A DNA stretch of 64,000 bases from an uncultured Paracoccaceae bacterium (GCA_947493255.1 CANLQK010000007.1:62001-126000); one strand, 5' to 3'. Positions 27,125 through 35,733 are shown, counted from the first letter of the stretch. Notes: generated by a model not told the origin, from the letters alone. Program-made: numbers and translations.

Positions 27125-28090
27125 ATGCCCATTCAAGTGGTGCAAGATGTCTTTCGGTTGGCAGAAGTGTTCACGATCAGCCGAGGGTCGCGCACGGAGG
27201 CCAAGGTATTAACGGTGTCTGTCACCCGTGATGGGCAGGTTGGACGCGGCGAATGCGTTCCCTATGCAAGATATGGTGAAACGATGGACAGTGTTGCGGA
27301 AGAGATCGCAGCATTGCCGGAAGACGTAACCCGCGAAGGGCTTTACGACCTTCTCGGGGCTGGTGCCGCACGAAACGCAGTGGACTGTGCATTGTGGGAT
27401 CTGGAAGCGAAAACAGCGGGCAAACGTGTCTGGGAATTGTTGGGCGCCGCCGAACCAAAACCTTGCATTACAGCGTTTACGCTTTCGTTGGGCACCCCAG
27501 AAAGCATGCAAATTGCGGCGGCAAAACATGCGCACCGACCTTTGTTAAAGATTAAGTTGGGGACGCCCGATGACATGGCGCGCCTAGAGGCTGTTCGCGC
27601 AGGTGCGCCGGACAGTACGATTATTGTTGATGCCAATGAAGGTTGGACCGCCGAAGTCTATACAGAGCTGGCGCCGCATTTGTTGCGGTTGGGCGTGACA
27701 ATGGTCGAACAACCGATGCCTGCAGGCGAAGATGGCATGCTGGCCGAAATTGAAAGGCCTTTACCGGTATGTGCCGATGAAAGCTGTCATGACACAGCAA
27801 CCCTTGCTGGGCTTGCCGGAAAATATGACATGGTGAACATCAAGTTGGACAAAACAGGTGGCCTAACGGAAGCCATGCGATTGAACGCAGCCGCACGCGC
27901 TGAGGGGTACCGCGTCATGGTTGGCTGCATGGTCGGATCGTCTTTGGCGATGGCGCCTGCGACGATTGTTGCGCAAGGCGCAGAGGTCGTGGACCTTGAC
28001 GGCCCGCTTCTTCTGGCCGAAGACCGTGCTGAACCTTTGAATTTTGACGCAGCTGGGGTGCACCCACCCAAGCCAGCCCTATGGGGATAA
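27125..28090 (+). CDS. dgcA: N-acetyl-D-glutamate racemase DgcA (enolase superfamily)
   Basis: A 321-residue enolase-superfamily enzyme of the dipeptide-epimerase/muconate-lactonising type. Catalytic and metal residues are visible in LLKIKLG, the DANEGW aspartate, EQPMPAGED, CADESCHD and VNIKLDKTGG. Older annotation would call it L-Ala-D/L-Glu epimerase; adjacency to dgcN favours the N-acetyl-glutamate racemase role. A GGGG lies before the ATG, 62 bases after dgcN. Confidence 0.85.
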   Translation: MPIQVVQDVFRLAEVFTISRGSRTEAKVLTVSVTRDGQVGRGECVPYARYGETMDSVAEEIAALPEDVTREGLYDLLGAGAARNAVDCALWDLEAKTAGKRVWELLGAAEPKPCITAFTLSLGTPESMQIAAAKHAHRPLLKIKLGTPDDMARLEAVRAGAPDSTIIVDANEGWTAEVYTELAPHLLRLGVTMVEQPMPAGEDGMLAEIERPLPVCADESCHDTATLAGLAGKYDMVNIKLDKTGGLTEAMRLNAAARAEGYRVMVGCMVGSSLAMAPATIVAQGAEVVDLDGPLLLAEDRAEPLNFDAAGVHPPKPALWG

Positions 28091-28094
28091 CGAC

Positions 28095-28955
28095 ATGAGC
28101 CGCACAGTATACTTAAACGGATCCTACCTGCCTGAAGAAGAAGCGACAGTTTCAATCTTTGATCGCTCTTTCTTGATGGCGGATGGCGTTTACGAGGTTA
28201 CCTCGGTGCTGGATGGGAAATTGATTGATTTTGATGGCCACCGCGTGCGTCTAGAACGGTCGTTGAACGAACTGGGCATGCAAAAACCAGAAGCATTTGA
28301 TGACCTGCTGGACATTCACCGTGAACTGGTTCGTGTGAATGAGATCAACGAAGGGCTTGTCTACCTTCAGGTTAGCCGCGGCAGCGATGGCGACCGTGAT
28401 TTCGCCTACCCATCAGACGATGTGAAGCCAACTTTGGTTTTGTTCACTCAAAACAAGCCCGGACTTGCGAACAGCCCCGCGGCGAAAACCGGCATCAAAG
28501 TAATCTCGATTGAAGATCAACGTTGGGGCCGTCGCGACATCAAGACGACGCAACTGTTGTACCCGTCGATGGGTAAGATGATGGCCAAGGCCGCTGGTGC
28601 GGATGATGCATGGATGGTCGAAGATGGCGCTGTAACAGAGGGCACTTCGAACAACGCCTATATCGTCAAAGGGAACACCATCATCACCCGCCAACTGAGC
28701 AATGACATTTTGCACGGCATCACGCGGGCGGCGGTACTGCGCTTTGCGAAAGAAGCCCAGATGAAAGTCGTCGAGCGGGCCTTCACGATCGAAGAAGCAA
28801 AAGAGGCCGACGAAGCCTTTGTGACTTCTGCCTCGACGTTCGTAATGCCTGTTGTTGAAATGGACGGCACCGCGATTGGCGACGGAAAACCAGGGAGCGT
28901 TGCAGCGCGCCTTCGGGAAATTTACCTAGAAGAAAGCCTGAAAACCGGAATCTAA
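28095..28955 (+). CDS. D-amino-acid transaminase (fold-type IV PLP enzyme)
   Basis: A 286-residue aminotransferase class IV protein. It has the D-amino-acid transaminase N-terminus (VYLNGSYLPEEEATVSIFDR, then FLMADGVYEVT), the PLP lysine in RRDIKTTQLL and the PLP-binding EDGAVTEGTSNN. It interconverts D-amino acids and 2-oxo acids, for example D-Ala and 2-oxoglutarate giving D-Glu. The start is 4 bases after the dgcA stop, so the three genes form one operon. Confidence 0.88.
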   Translation: MSRTVYLNGSYLPEEEATVSIFDRSFLMADGVYEVTSVLDGKLIDFDGHRVRLERSLNELGMQKPEAFDDLLDIHRELVRVNEINEGLVYLQVSRGSDGDRDFAYPSDDVKPTLVLFTQNKPGLANSPAAKTGIKVISIEDQRWGRRDIKTTQLLYPSMGKMMAKAAGADDAWMVEDGAVTEGTSNNAYIVKGNTIITRQLSNDILHGITRAAVLRFAKEAQMKVVERAFTIEEAKEADEAFVTSASTFVMPVVEMDGTAIGDGKPGSVAARLREIYLEESLKTGI

Positions 28956-29040
28956 ATCGCAGTGACGTTCCGATGAGAATTCTCCCCATTGCTTTTGCAG
29001 CAAATTTGAGCAGAGTGGCGGGGAGAAGACGGAGGCGAAT

Positions 29041-31176
29041 GTGCGTAAGCTAGTTGGTGGGATTGTATTAGTCGCAGGTTTTGGTGGGCTAGGTTATGTG
29101 GCCACGACCAACCATGCCGAGCGAATGGAAGACGCTATTTCTGAAGGTGCAAGCGGTGTTTCAGACGCTGCGGTTTTGCCGGTAGATGTGCGCGTATCAG
29201 GGCGAGACCTGTCTGTTTCAGGTCAAGCCGTAGATCAGGCTGGGCTTGATGCATTGAAGGCAAGCTACCAAGGCATTGATGGCGTTCGCGTCGTCAATGT
29301 TGATGGCGTGGACTTGTTGCCAGTCGCTGACCCGTTTGAAATTCAAATAACGAAAGCAGCTGATGGCGCGATGTCAGCGGTTGGGAATGTGCCATCTTAC
29401 GCAGCGCAGGCGCAGCTAGGCGAGATTGCGGCTGACCTGCCGTTGGCAACAGGCGCACCTGACGGTTGGGCTGCGGTTGCTGCTTCTGGACAGGCCGCGC
29501 TCGGCCCCTTGAATTCTGGTGAGATGACGCTGTCAGGGAATAATTTGCAGTTGTCAGGCGAGGCGAACAGCCCTGCAGAGCACGCAGCCGCAATGGCCGC
29601 GTTGGGGGCGCTGCCCGATGGGTTTGCGTCCGATGTGCAAATTGATGTTTTGGATGACGGGACACCGTTGCGTTTGAACCTTGTTGTCGCGGATAGCGTG
29701 GCATCGGGTTCGGCCAAATTACCGGCAGACCTTGAAGGCGATGATGCGTTTGCCGGATTTGAAACGGTGCAGTCACCGTTGGCATCGGCTGACGCTGATT
29801 GGCCAGACGCTGCGCGCAACGTCGCCCAAGCCGCCAATTCGCTGATTGAAGGTGAGCTGTCGTTAGAAGAGCAAACACTGACGGTGCTCGGTCAAGCCAG
29901 CCCAGAGGGTAAGGCCGCCGCAGAAGCAGCGCTTACGAATTTGCCGTCAAATTATGATCAAGACGTTCAGATCGATCTTTGGGACGATGGCACGCCCTTG
30001 CAGGTTACCATGGAATGGGACGGCACCGCTGCGACAGCGAACGGCAAGCTACCTGCGGACTTCCAGTTGAACGGCCCGTCCGGAACACGTGTAGACCCAG
30101 AAGGAACAGTTAGCTTCCGACCAGACAGCGACGGCGCATTTACGGCCAACGCTGATGCGGGGGTTGCGGCTCTTAGCTCTTTGCAGGAAGGCACTTTGGT
30201 TGCGACTGCGAACAGCATCGCATTGACGGGCACCGCGACATCTCCGCAAGTGAATGCCGATTTGGATGCTATCCTTGCGAACGCTGCGCCGAACACCGAA
30301 GTTACACGCGAATTTACGTATCTTGATGACGGGTCTCCGGCGTCTTGGGTGCTGACATATGATGCAGTCTCAGGCGGTGAAATCGAAGGTCGTTTACCAA
30401 CGACCCTTGAAACGAGTGATTTCCAAGATGCATTGGGCTTGGCCGAATTGCCTGGTTCAACAAGCGTTGCATTGGATGATGACGAAGCTGGCCCAGCGGT
30501 CGAGGTTCTGAATGTCTCGGCTGGGTATCTTCCTGAAATTGAGACGCTTAAACTGTCACGGGATGGGGATGGCACGGTTCTTGATTTGGTTATGGCGCCA
30601 GGCGTCGATATTGACCTAATCGCTGCCGATTTGGCTGAACGGTTGCCTGCAGATACAGCTTTTTCCATTAGCCCAACAGAAAACTTGCCAGATCAAGGTG
30701 CCTACCGGGTAAATGCGGCGACGGGCCTTGGAGAGGTTTATTTGAATGGGTTTTGGATCCCCGATTTAAATTTTGTTACGTCGGTTGAGGGCTGTAGTGA
30801 ACAGACAAGTCAGCAGATGACTCAAGGTGGTATAACCTTCTTGTCAGGGTCCGCCCGACTTGATGCGACGTCTATACGCACAATTAATGCGTTGGCAGCG
30901 ATTGCGGTTCCTTGTGTCGAGGCAGACCTTGAACTTGAAGTCGCGGGCCATACCGATGCATCTGGCGACGCCGATCAAAACCAGATCCTAAGCCAAGATC
31001 GTGCAGCGACAGTACGCGATGCCCTAATTGCACGCGGTGTTCCTGAACGCGCGATTACATCTATCGGGTTCGGCCAGACCCAACCTATTGCTGATAACGA
31101 AACGCCAGAAGGGCGCGCAGAAAATCGTCGAACCGAAATTGAATGGTTTGAACGTGGCGCCCTACGCAACCCATAA
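29041..31176 (+). CDS. OmpA-family outer-membrane protein with internal repeats
   Basis: A 711-residue protein starting at GTG with an N-terminal membrane segment (residues 4-22) and a C-terminal OmpA peptidoglycan-binding domain. The latter contains AGHTDASGDADQNQILSQDR (about 635-654), SIGFGQTQPIADN and NRRTEIEW. Between them at least three related units of about 57 residues recur every 111-113 residues, each ending in DDGTP or DDGSP (157-213, 268-324 and 381-438), and an N-terminal part resembles a BON-like fold. It probably tethers the envelope to peptidoglycan. A GGAGG precedes the start. Confidence 0.8.
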   Translation: MRKLVGGIVLVAGFGGLGYVATTNHAERMEDAISEGASGVSDAAVLPVDVRVSGRDLSVSGQAVDQAGLDALKASYQGIDGVRVVNVDGVDLLPVADPFEIQITKAADGAMSAVGNVPSYAAQAQLGEIAADLPLATGAPDGWAAVAASGQAALGPLNSGEMTLSGNNLQLSGEANSPAEHAAAMAALGALPDGFASDVQIDVLDDGTPLRLNLVVADSVASGSAKLPADLEGDDAFAGFETVQSPLASADADWPDAARNVAQAANSLIEGELSLEEQTLTVLGQASPEGKAAAEAALTNLPSNYDQDVQIDLWDDGTPLQVTMEWDGTAATANGKLPADFQLNGPSGTRVDPEGTVSFRPDSDGAFTANADAGVAALSSLQEGTLVATANSIALTGTATSPQVNADLDAILANAAPNTEVTREFTYLDDGSPASWVLTYDAVSGGEIEGRLPTTLETSDFQDALGLAELPGSTSVALDDDEAGPAVEVLNVSAGYLPEIETLKLSRDGDGTVLDLVMAPGVDIDLIAADLAERLPADTAFSISPTENLPDQGAYRVNAATGLGEVYLNGFWIPDLNFVTSVEGCSEQTSQQMTQGGITFLSGSARLDATSIRTINALAAIAVPCVEADLELEVAGHTDASGDADQNQILSQDRAATVRDALIARGVPERAITSIGFGQTQPIADNETPEGRAENRRTEIEWFERGALRNP

Positions 31177-31196
31177 GTAGACGGAAGGAACCACAC

Positions 31197-31730
31197 ATGT
31201 TTAAAGAATGGGGCTTCTTGCTCACTGAGATTTGGGTGCTTCTTGCACTTATGGCGCTTATTGGTCTGTTTGCAGGCTGGTTGATTTGGGGCCGCGGTGC
31301 GGACTGCAGTGAGTGCGAGCAAGCATCCGCCGCCAAAGACGCAGAACTGCGGCGTTTGCGTGCCGAGCTAGACGCAGAAAAGGCACGCATAGTCGAGCCA
31401 GCACCTGCACCAGCGCCAATCCCGACGCCAACCCCAGTTGCCGCGCCCGCCGCCGCACCGGTTGTAGAAGAGGCCGCATCGGAAGTGGGTGTGAAACCGC
31501 AAGGCTTAGACGCCGCACGTGACGGCATACCGGACGATCTGAAACTGATCAAAGGTGTCGGCCCGAAAATGGAAAAGCTCTGCAATTCGCTGGGCTATTA
31601 CCACTTTGACCAAATCGCGGCATGGTCACCAAGCGAAGTCGCATGGGTTGATGATAACCTTGAGGGCTTCAAAGGGCGCGTGACACGTGACAGCTGGGTC
31701 TCTCAGGCGAAAGTTCTCGCTAAGTCTTAA
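31197..31730 (+). CDS. Membrane-anchored protein with helix-hairpin-helix-like C-terminal domain
   Basis: A 177-residue protein with a membrane segment at about 10-33 and a short coiled coil (40-65). A Pro/Ala linker (67-92) follows, then a C-terminal domain DDLKLIKGVGPKMEKLCNSLGY followed by FDQIAAWSPSEVAWVDDNL. This domain is also found at the ends of roseobacter NADH dehydrogenase subunits and looks like a helix-hairpin-helix fold. Role unknown. It follows the OmpA-like gene by 20 bases with a GGAAGG site. Confidence 0.7.
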   Translation: MFKEWGFLLTEIWVLLALMALIGLFAGWLIWGRGADCSECEQASAAKDAELRRLRAELDAEKARIVEPAPAPAPIPTPTPVAAPAAAPVVEEAASEVGVKPQGLDAARDGIPDDLKLIKGVGPKMEKLCNSLGYYHFDQIAAWSPSEVAWVDDNLEGFKGRVTRDSWVSQAKVLAKS

Positions 31731-31753
31731 GGCGAGATAGGCAGTAATTTAGA

Positions 31754-31788
31754 AAGGGCGGCATCGTTGATGCTGCCCTTTTGTTTTT
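31754..31788 (+). terminator. Rho-independent terminator
   Basis: AAGGGCGGCATC-GTT-GATGCTGCCCTT (12-bp stem with one G-T pair, 3-base loop) is followed by TTGTTTTT. It ends the OmpA-HhH unit. Confidence 0.9.
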
Positions 31789-31811
31789 GGAATATGTGGG
31801 TTGAACGCGGA

Positions 31812-32132
31812 TCAGCCCTTTTTGACGTTTTCGTCGAACGCGGTTTTGAATGCGTCATTCTGGGCTGGCGTCGCATCGGTTTGATAATTTGCCTTCCAGT
31901 CAGCCATTGTCATTCCGTAGAACGCCTCGCGTCCTTCGTCTTTTGACATTTCGATCCCGCGTTCTGCTGCGGCCTCTTGGTACCAACGGCTAAGACAGTT
32001 GCGACAGAACCCAGCCAAGTTCATCATGTCGATGTTTTGGACATCTGTGCGGTCATCCATCAGGTGTTTTTGCAAACGGCGAAAGGCTGCTGCCTCGAGT
32101 TCTATTTGGGTTTGCGCGTCGATATCAGGCAT
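31812..32132 (-). CDS. DUF1244-family protein
   Basis: A 106-residue protein with the DUF1244 core: AAAFRRLQKHLMDDRTDVQN, MMNLAGFCRNCLSRWY (the CxxC pair at about 44 and 47) and GREAFYGMTMADWKANYQ. Conserved in proteobacteria, function unknown. It is divergent from pyk, with 197 bases between starts. Confidence 0.85.
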   Translation of the reverse strand: MPDIDAQTQIELEAAAFRRLQKHLMDDRTDVQNIDMMNLAGFCRNCLSRWYQEAAAERGIEMSKDEGREAFYGMTMADWKANYQTDATPAQNDAFKTAFDENVKKG

Positions 32133-32268
32133 TTTTGCCTCCTGAGTTTTAGGTTATTTTCTAAGACATATAGGAAGCGCACGATAATTGGCATCCCAAG
32201 CAATTGTCGTCATCAAACTGTTATTTCTGGTATGTCAGTTGTGAACCTAAAGGAAATGCGCAATAAGG

Positions 32269-32291
32269 CGCTAAATTTGTTAGCGGTAACT
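32269..32291. promoter_or_regulatory. Overlapping inverted repeats upstream of pyk, candidate operator
   Basis: CGCTAA-ATTTG-TTAGCG (32269-32285) is a perfect 6-bp inverted repeat. It overlaps TGTTAGCGGTAACT (32278-32291), which resembles LacI-family palindromes with a central CG. It ends 38 bases before the pyk ATG. Confidence 0.45.
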
Positions 32292-32329
32292 TTTTCATGT
32301 GCCGCCAAAAGCTCACGAGGCAAACCACT

Positions 32330-33781
32330 ATGAAACGCGACCGCAACGTCAAGATTGTAGCAACCCTTGGCCCTGCATCTGATGATTACAAAATGATCCG
32401 GGCCCTGCACGAAGCAGGCGCAGACGTATTTCGTCTGAACATGAGCCACGGCGATCACGCCGAAATCAAGGTTCGTCATGAAATCATCCGTAAGGTTGAA
32501 AAAGATCTCGACAGCCCGATTGCGATTCTGGCTGATCTTCAGGGACCGAAGCTGCGCGTTGGTGTTTTTGCATCTGATGATGGTGAAATGCTTGAAGTTG
32601 GGGCGTCGTTCCGCCTCGATCTGGATGACACGCCCGGCACAGTCGAACGTGTTCAGTTGCCACACAAAGAAATTTTCGATGCGCTAGAGCCCGGTGCACA
32701 CCTGTTGGTCAACGACGGGAAAATTAAGCTGCGCGTCAAAGACTGCGGTCGTGATTTTGCCGATTGCGAAGTTATTGTTGGCGGCGTGATTTCCAACCGC
32801 AAGGGCGTGAACGTCCCTGACGTTGTTTTGCCATTGGCTGCGTTGTCAGAAAAAGACCGCAAAGATCTAGAATTCGTTTGCGAACTGGGTGTTGATTGGT
32901 TGGCTTTGTCATTCGTGCAACGCCCTGCTGACGTCGAAGAAGCACGGAAGCTGTGCAAAGGTCGCGCTGCAATCCTATCGAAGATTGAAAAGCCGACTGC
33001 GGTAACTTCTTTCGATTCAATTCTCGAAGTTTCAGACGGTATCATGGTCGCACGTGGGGATCTGGGTGTTGAACTGCCAGTGCAGAATGTCCCGCCAATT
33101 CAAAAGCAACTTATCCGTAAGTGCCGTGCGGCCGCTAAGCCTGTCATCGTGGCGACACAGATGTTGGAATCGATGATCGACTCTCCGATGCCCACACGTG
33201 CCGAGGTGTCTGACGTTGCGACTGCAATTTATGAAGGCACCGACGCGATCATGTTGTCCGCTGAATCTGCTGCGGGCGATTTCCCAATCGAAGCAGTCAC
33301 AACAATGGACAACGTTGCGATCGAAGTAGAAGCCGATCCGACATATACAGAGATCCTAGAGGCAAGCCGCAAGACATCTGGTAAGACCGTTGCGGACGGT
33401 ATTGTTGCTGCGGCGCGTGAAATTGCCGAGACATCTGATGTTAAAGCAATCTGCTGTTATTCTCAGTCTGGTACGACAGCGGCATTGGTGTCGCGCGAGC
33501 GTCCACGTGTTCCAATCATCGTTTTATCTAGTGATGTTAAGACAACACGTCGTTTGTCCCTGAGCTGGGGTACAAACTGTGTGAAGTCGGTTAAAGTTGT
33601 CGACCGGTTTAAGACTGCCGTGCTCGAAGCTGTCCGAGCCGCATTGGCATCTGGCCTGGCCTCGAAGTCAGATATGGTTGTCGTTACGGCGGGTGTTCCG
33701 TTCAACACGCCGGGCAGCACAAACATCCTTCGCGTTGCCCCTTGTGACGAACGTTTGATTCATGCCGGTGATGTAGAGTAA
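32330..33781 (+). CDS. pyk: Pyruvate kinase
   Basis: A 483-residue glycolytic enzyme (phosphoenolpyruvate plus ADP to pyruvate plus ATP). Visible are the N-terminal KIVATLGPAS, FRLNMSHGDH, the active-site IEKPTA, MVARGDLGVELP and ATQMLESMI. The C-terminal domain is present. The start at 32330 (MKRDRNVKIVATLGP) is typical of the family; an ATG-like extension to 32297 is not. Confidence 0.95.
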   Translation: MKRDRNVKIVATLGPASDDYKMIRALHEAGADVFRLNMSHGDHAEIKVRHEIIRKVEKDLDSPIAILADLQGPKLRVGVFASDDGEMLEVGASFRLDLDDTPGTVERVQLPHKEIFDALEPGAHLLVNDGKIKLRVKDCGRDFADCEVIVGGVISNRKGVNVPDVVLPLAALSEKDRKDLEFVCELGVDWLALSFVQRPADVEEARKLCKGRAAILSKIEKPTAVTSFDSILEVSDGIMVARGDLGVELPVQNVPPIQKQLIRKCRAAAKPVIVATQMLESMIDSPMPTRAEVSDVATAIYEGTDAIMLSAESAAGDFPIEAVTTMDNVAIEVEADPTYTEILEASRKTSGKTVADGIVAAAREIAETSDVKAICCYSQSGTTAALVSRERPRVPIIVLSSDVKTTRRLSLSWGTNCVKSVKVVDRFKTAVLEAVRAALASGLASKSDMVVVTAGVPFNTPGSTNILRVAPCDERLIHAGDVE

Positions 33782-33816
33782 CGTTCCCACAACGGTTTAA
33801 CGTTGAGGGGTAGGGA

Positions 33817-34041
33817 ATGGATCCGGATCTGATGTTGGTCATCGGCCTTGTGGTTGGTGGGTTTTCAATTCCGTCAATAATGGGCGCGCTCGCGGACGGG
33901 CGCGTACCACGTGCGGCGGCAATTGCTGTGATGGTTGCGGGGGGGCTTATTGTTCTTGCAGTACGCGAACAACCTGGTGGATATGCGCTGAATGACATCC
34001 CAGACGTGTTTGTCGAAGTTGTTGCCAGATACATAAACTAA
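33817..34041 (+). CDS. Small membrane protein downstream of pyk
   Basis: A 74-residue protein with two hydrophobic segments (about 4-24 and 35-51) separated by a short charged turn (ADGRVPRAA), and a short C-terminal tail. No family recognised. A GAGGGGTAGGG site precedes the ATG. It probably shares the pyk transcript, being 35 bases downstream. Confidence 0.6.
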   Translation: MDPDLMLVIGLVVGGFSIPSIMGALADGRVPRAAAIAVMVAGGLIVLAVREQPGGYALNDIPDVFVEVVARYIN

Positions 34042-34094
34042 ACCGCCCCGAATCTACTTGCCATGAACGTTTGACCGCGGTACATGCGCCTTTC

Positions 34095-34146
34095 TAACCG
34101 CACGACCGGCCAGTTTGGCATGCCGAGTCGTGTTCAATAACCGCAC
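34095..34146 (+). promoter_or_regulatory. Structured leader of rpmI-rplT
   Basis: CACGACCGGC (34101-34110) pairs with GCCG-a-GTCGTG (34122-34132) in a 10-bp stem with one bulged base and an 11-base loop. It is flanked by two copies of TAACCGCAC (34095-34103 and 34138-34146). It ends about 16 bases before the rpmI start. A ribosomal-protein autoregulatory role would fit but is inference. Confidence 0.4.
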
Positions 34147-34162
34147 CTTAGAGGAGACGGAA

Positions 34163-34363
34163 ATGCCTAAGATGAAGACGAAATCGAGCTGCAAAAAGCG
34201 GTTCAAAATGACGGCGAAGGGCAAAGTTAAAGCTGCTCAGGCCGGTAAACAGCACGGCATGATTAAACGCACGAACAAGTTCCTGCGCAATGCGCGTGGC
34301 ACAACAACCCTTTCTGCTCCTGATGCTAAGATCATCAAGGGCATGATGCCATACGCACGTTAA
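34163..34363 (+). CDS. rpmI: 50S ribosomal protein L35
   Basis: A 66-residue basic protein beginning [20 protein letters not shown], the standard L35 start. The ATG at 34163 follows a GAGGAGA. It is separated from rplT by 12 bases. infC is not next to this pair. Confidence 0.95.
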   Translation: MPKMKTKSSCKKRFKMTAKGKVKAAQAGKQHGMIKRTNKFLRNARGTTTLSAPDAKIIKGMMPYAR

Positions 34364-34375
34364 GGAGAATTTGAT

Positions 34376-34735
34376 ATGCGAGTTAAAGGTGGTACAGTCA
34401 CTCATCGTCGTCACAAGAAGGTAACAGATGCAGCGAAAGGCTATTACGGCCGCCGCTCCAATACCTTCAAAGTAGCGCGTCAGGCCGTCGACAAGGCGAA
34501 CCAGTACGCAACACGTGACCGTCACAATCGTAAGCGCAACTTCCGCGCTTTGTGGATCCAGCGTATCAACGCTGCTGTTCGCTCTATCGACGAGACATTG
34601 ACATATTCACGTTTTATCAACGGTCTGAACTTGGCTGGTATCGAAGTGGACCGTAAGGTTCTTGCTGATCTGGCCGTGAACGAGCCTGAAGCATTCGGTG
34701 CGATCGTTGAAAAAGCGAAAGCAGCAATGGCGTAA
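34376..34735 (+). CDS. rplT: 50S ribosomal protein L20
   Basis: A 119-residue basic protein ([20 protein letters not shown], with the conserved [12 protein letters not shown] and [20 protein letters not shown]). L20 is an early 50S assembly protein and in other bacteria represses its own operon. AAGGAG precedes the ATG. Confidence 0.96.
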   Translation: MRVKGGTVTHRRHKKVTDAAKGYYGRRSNTFKVARQAVDKANQYATRDRHNRKRNFRALWIQRINAAVRSIDETLTYSRFINGLNLAGIEVDRKVLADLAVNEPEAFGAIVEKAKAAMA

Positions 34736-34756
34736 GCCTCTTGCGAACGACATTAG

Positions 34757-34787
34757 AAAGGCCGCTCCATTCGGGGCGGCCTTTTTC
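34757..34787 (+). terminator. Rho-independent terminator of rpmI-rplT
   Basis: AAGGCCGCTCC-ATTC-GGGGCGGCCTT, an 11-bp stem with one T-G pair and a tetraloop, followed by TTTTTCG. It lies 22 bases after the rplT stop. Confidence 0.92.
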
Positions 34788-34803
34788 GTTCCGCCCTACA
34801 GCG

Positions 34804-35583
34804 TTAGTTCACATAGACTGGTGACTTGAATCTGTGTTTTTGAATTCGGATTTCATTCTTCACCACGACCACACCCTTGCGCCACTGATCGCCTTTCATG
34901 ACCGCCGCGTAAGACTTTCCGTAATCTCGGAATCTGTCATTGGTGACCGCAAACGAGATCGGCAGATGTTTGAGGCTATCCAAGATGAACTTGTCCGCTT
35001 GAACACCCGAGGGCACGACGTAAATTTCATCTGGGCCAATATCAAAACTTCGTTGAAGCGTTTCAATCGAATGGCGCTTTCCGGTCGGGGCGCCGCCATT
35101 CTCAATTAATGTGAAATGGATGTTGGCATCAAAGAAACAAACAACGCGATATCCTTCGGCGCGCAACTGACGGGCAATCAAACCTAACACGCGGGGCCCC
35201 ATGTTTTCGGCCAGGCCAAAATGATAGAGATTGCTGCCATCGAAAATCACAGTTTTTTGGCGCAATTCTAGATCTTTCATAAACCCCTGCTGATCGTGCG
35301 CTAGCAGGGGATGCTGCGGTGTCTTGGGGTGCTGATTTTGAACTTTGCGCCGCTGAAGCCTTGTCACGACCCACAATGCACAAACGACAATTGCAGTTGT
35401 CGCCACAGCCTCTGTTTGGGGGTCTCCGACCGCCCACCAAACAGGTATCGCGGTTAAGATCGTGAGCAACAGAACGTTTACTGTATTGAGCACCCCAAGA
35501 ACGACCCGTTGACCTAGGCTAGGGGCGGTCGAAGACGGGAGTTTGTTTAACGCCTCGCCTAGTGTCTTGGGATTGTCTGTCAT
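34804..35583 (-). CDS. Membrane-anchored Zc3h12a-like (NYN/PIN) ribonuclease
   Basis: A 259-residue protein with two hydrophobic segments at about 31-50 and 54-72, a basic linker and a C-terminal PIN-like nuclease domain. That domain has VIFDGSNLYHF (catalytic Asp near 114), FFDANIHF (near 149), a VQADKFILDSL acidic site and AVTNDRFRDYG. These four acidic stations match Zc3h12a-type endoribonucleases. The substrate is unknown; the anchor would place cleavage at the membrane. It is convergent with rplT. Confidence 0.75.
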   Translation of the reverse strand: MTDNPKTLGEALNKLPSSTAPSLGQRVVLGVLNTVNVLLLTILTAIPVWWAVGDPQTEAVATTAIVVCALWVVTRLQRRKVQNQHPKTPQHPLLAHDQQGFMKDLELRQKTVIFDGSNLYHFGLAENMGPRVLGLIARQLRAEGYRVVCFFDANIHFTLIENGGAPTGKRHSIETLQRSFDIGPDEIYVVPSGVQADKFILDSLKHLPISFAVTNDRFRDYGKSYAAVMKGDQWRKGVVVVKNEIRIQKHRFKSPVYVN

Positions 35584-35629
35584 GTTGCATTATCATTCCG
35601 TAGGTTGTGCACGTATTAGGCGAGCGATT

Positions 35630-35722
35630 ATGCGGTTACCAGATCAATTTGCGCGTCTTATCGACGACGTGCCAAACCTTGCAACCGACGCCCCATTTCG
35701 CTACCTGAACCTCAAGCGATAA
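35630..35722 (+). CDS. Possible 30-residue peptide upstream of pheS
   Basis: An ATG frame of 30 codons ([20 protein letters not shown] and ten more residues) ending 11 bases before the pheS ATG. The ribosome-binding site is modest (AGGCGAG). Only two of its codons are Phe, so it does not look like a classic attenuation leader. It may be a real small gene or chance. Confidence 0.3.
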   Translation: MRLPDQFARLIDDVPNLATDAPFRYLNLKR

Positions 35723-35733
35723 AGGGCACGCAC

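Noticed and set aside
32232-32333. 33-codon frame overlapping the pyk start
   Set aside because: It lacks a ribosome-binding site and spans the operator-like inverted repeats; chance is likelier.
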